Shown: positions 13,813 to 14,845 of the stretch, one piece after another
How the letters are laid out: every line of letters starts with the position of its first letter
Position numbering within the stretch: the stretch's first letter is position 1
Assembly: GCF_018613065.1 (NCBI RefSeq)
Contig: NZ_JAGGQW010000036.1
Coordinates: forward strand, 4,064 to 18,908
Length of the DNA: 14,845 bases
From: Bacillus sp. ISL-7
Lineage (GTDB): Bacteria; Bacillota; Bacilli; Bacillales_B; DSM-18226
Direction of reading: 5' to 3'
Notes under the pieces: generated by a model
The model's input: the letters and a program-made list of their open reading frames with translations, nothing else
Databases searched by the model: none
What the model was told of the DNA's origin: nothing
Translations under genes and position numbers: made by a program

Positions 13813-13980
13813 TTAAAATTTCTGTCTAACTAAGTGTAGCCGATCAATAACAACAAAATCAGACCATCCTTCTTCAGGAAAAAAACGATGGTAATCAATG
13901 ACGAAATATACATCTCCTGTAATGTTTTGTCTGTTTTCCAATGATTCTAAATCAACCTCAATCGAAATATGTTGTACCAT
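13813..13980 (-). pseudogene. Unidentified small protein gene truncated by the IS3-family element
   Basis: The ATG at 13980 has GAGGAAT 10 bases upstream. The frame reads MVQHISIEVDLESLENRQNI then TGDVYFVIDYHRFFPEEGWS DFVVID, and then runs into the IS right end (RLHLVRQKF, stop at 13813). The start looks like that of small beta-rich bacilli proteins with a D-FVV- segment, some of which are immunity-like, but the diagnostic C-terminal part is gone. I do not assign a function. Upstream the gene has no close neighbour, and it points the same way as the conjugation fragment. Confidence 0.6.
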
Positions 13981-14037
13981 TAAAATCATTCCTCGTATTT
14001 TTATATACTTAATAATTCTCTGTTTGTTATTATTCCC

Positions 14038-14130
14038 CTTCTTAAGCTAACCTGCTTCGTTAGCACAAATAGAAAAGCCGTCAAAATGACAGCTCCGATC
14101 TTCAACTCTTGCACCCGTTAGTTGAAGAAC
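14038..14130. repeat. Hairpin-terminator-hairpin repeat module, copy 1
   Basis: The 93-bp module starts CTTCTTAAGCTAAC and ends GTTAGTTGAAGAAC, which form imperfect terminal inverted repeats. Inside are a GCTAAC/GTTAGC hairpin, the terminator at 14072-14093, and a CTTCAACT/AGTTGAAG hairpin. Related modules occur at 14461-14540 and 14811-14845. Confidence 0.75.
14072..14093 (-). terminator. Terminator of the small three-helix membrane protein gene
   Basis: On the minus strand GCTGTCA pairs with TGACGGC around TTT, followed by TTTTCT. It is embedded in the repeat module, 50 bases past the stop codon. Confidence 0.8.
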
Positions 14131-14142
14131 CATTATTTTTTA

Positions 14143-14412
14143 CTATAATCCTAAAACCTTAACAATTATAATGAGGAAAAATAAAATGATATTTAGCCAA
14201 ACGAAAAATTTAATGATAACTTCAGCCCATAACTTCCTTCGTAGTCCAAAATAAAGAATAGCACAAAAAAATAGGAGGCTATAAACTTCCCTTTTAATTC
14301 CCAAATCATCGAAATCAATGAATGTATTTATTAAAACAGAGATAACAAATAAAAAAATGTATGTCTTAAACTTTTTTTCTTTTCTCTCGGACTCATCTTT
14401 AAATTCATACAT
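14143..14412 (-). CDS. Small membrane protein, three predicted helices
   Basis: An 89-aa protein with a charged N-terminus (MYEFKDESERKEKKFK) then membrane segments at about 17-33, 43-57 and 65-87. No catalytic motif is visible and I do not recognise the family. GAGGT lies 7 bases before the ATG. It follows the 60-aa gene on the same strand, but a terminator-bearing repeat lies between them, so they are probably separate transcripts. Many such small membrane proteins of bacilli are of unknown role. Confidence 0.65.
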   Translation of the reverse strand: MYEFKDESERKEKKFKTYIFLFVISVLINTFIDFDDLGIKREVYSLLFFCAILYFGLRRKLWAEVIIKFFVWLNIILFFLIIIVKVLGL

Positions 14413-14460
14413 TTTTCTTACCTCAACTTTTCTTCCTTTTCCTTAAGTTTAACAAATATG

Positions 14461-14540
14461 GTTCTTAAACTAAACTGTCCTTTAGCACAATAAGAAAAGC
14501 CGCCTAAATGGCAGCTTGATCTTCAATTCTTTAGTTGAAC
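14461..14540. repeat. Hairpin-terminator-hairpin repeat module, copy 2
   Basis: The 80-bp module has the same order as copy 1: GTTCTTAAACTAAA, a CTAAA/TTTAG hairpin, AGCACAA, a GCCGCC/GGCAGC terminator, then CTTCAATTCTTTAGTTGAAC, which is itself a TTCAA/TTGAA hairpin. The stem sequences differ from copy 1 but changes tend to keep pairing. Confidence 0.75.
14492..14515 (-). terminator. Terminator of the DUF4083-like gene
   Basis: On the minus strand GCTGCC pairs with GGCGGC (one G-T pair) around ATTTA, followed by TTTTCTT. Confidence 0.8.
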
Positions 14541-14577
14541 AAATCTGAAGGGTCAAAAACTAAACCAAGTGGTTCTT

Positions 14578-14760
14578 TTACTTGTTATATTTCTTCATTT
14601 CCTCAGTTAAAAGGTTCAACTTTTCTTCAATCATGTTCAGTTGATTGTGTTTCTTGTTTGAACGGAAAAAGGAAACGACTATGATAATGGCTAATGCTAA
14701 AAAAACCAAATATATTAGCTGAAATATAATGTCTCCTACATTTATTGATGGACTACTCAT
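14578..14760 (-). CDS. DUF4083-like small membrane protein
   Basis: Start: the ATG at 14760 is preferred because GGAGGA lies just upstream. A TTG six codons earlier (14778) would make that ribosome binding site part of the coding sequence. The product is 60 aa: a short outside segment (MSSPSINVGD), one membrane helix at about 11-33 (IIFQLIYLVFLALAIIIVVS), FFRSNKKHNQ, and a short C-terminal coil (LNMIEEKLNLLTEEMKKYNK). This NVGD/LIYQ--FL---, FFRS, L--IE-KLD-L pattern is that of DUF4083 proteins of bacilli, whose function is unknown. Confidence 0.75.
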   Translation of the reverse strand: MSSPSINVGDIIFQLIYLVFLALAIIIVVSFFRSNKKHNQLNMIEEKLNLLTEEMKKYNK

Positions 14761-14810
14761 TAATTTTGATTCCTCCAAAATATAATATGCTTATTACATT
14801 TTATCCCATT

Positions 14811-14845
14811 GTTGTTAAACTAACCTGCTCCGTTAGTTGAAGAAG
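14811..14845. repeat. Short palindromic form of the repeat module, at window edge
   Basis: GTTGTTAAACTAAC and GTTAGTTGAAGAAG are inverted copies separated by CTGCTCC. This is the outer part of the module without the internal terminator, possibly continuing beyond the window. Confidence 0.6.

Larger units (their letters stand above)
12633..13841 (-). mobile_element. Complete IS3-family (IS150-group) insertion sequence
   Basis: About 1.2 kb with orfA and orfB in -1 phase. The left end starts TGTCAACACTAAACTAGACA at 12633. The right end, read on the minus strand, is GGCTACACTTAGTTAGACAG and continues to TTTTAAGG, which also follows the left end. These are imperfect inverted repeats, with the exact right boundary uncertain by about one base. 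GAT flanks both ends (12630-12632 and 13842-13844) and could be the 3-bp target duplication usual for IS3 elements. The stop codon of orfB lies within the left inverted repeat. Both genes look intact, so the element may be active. Confidence 0.85.

Overview
The window looks like accessory DNA, most likely plasmid, from a low-GC Bacillaceae host of the Priestia (Bacillus) megaterium / B. cereus kind. Reasons are AT-rich DNA, strong AGGAGG-type ribosome binding sites, TTGaca/TATAAT promoters, a PHA-granule phasin, IDEAL-domain and DUF4083-like small proteins, a conjugation membrane protein, several insertion sequences and many decayed genes. The species and plasmid assignment is inference; no replication gene or origin was recognised.

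Layout. 1-1046: the C-terminal end of an alpha-amylase gene caught between the end of an IS21-family element and a truncated IS3-family element. 1289-3011: a phasin-like gene (minus) with its own promoter and terminator, divergent from a secreted peptidoglycan-binding/C39-peptidase gene. 3058-4015: a distinctly GC-richer relic on the minus strand, with a broken tyrosine recombinase end, a small ORF and a frameshifted helical-repeat gene. 3997-4411: cassette A, a 64-aa IDEAL-domain protein with promoter and terminator. 4972-5597: an HPP-family membrane protein. 5660-6311: a frameshifted DUF559/VSR-like nuclease relic, a strong hairpin and att-like repeats. 6344-7829: an orphan membrane-fusion (HlyD/YknX-like) protein. 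7830-9300: mostly non-coding, with one weak small ORF.

9324-10271: a complete but diverged RNA polymerase alpha subunit (rpoA paralogue) standing alone. This is the most striking gene in the window. 10272-11455: non-coding DNA plus a frameshifted alkanesulfonate monooxygenase (ssuD) tail. 11456-11890: cassette B, a near-identical second copy of the IDEAL-domain cassette. 11912-13980: a VirB6/TrbL-like conjugation protein truncated by a complete IS3-family element, whose other side has truncated an unrelated small gene. 14038-14845: two small membrane-protein genes, each followed by a hairpin-terminator-hairpin repeat module.

The genes do not form one operon. Intact genes each tend to carry their own promoter and terminator and sit among debris of larger systems (conjugation, starch degradation, sulfonate use, DNA repair). 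The intact functions are granule coating, cell-wall hydrolysis, membrane transport, two near-identical IDEAL proteins and an alternative RNA polymerase alpha subunit. The last could alter host transcription if it is incorporated into the polymerase.
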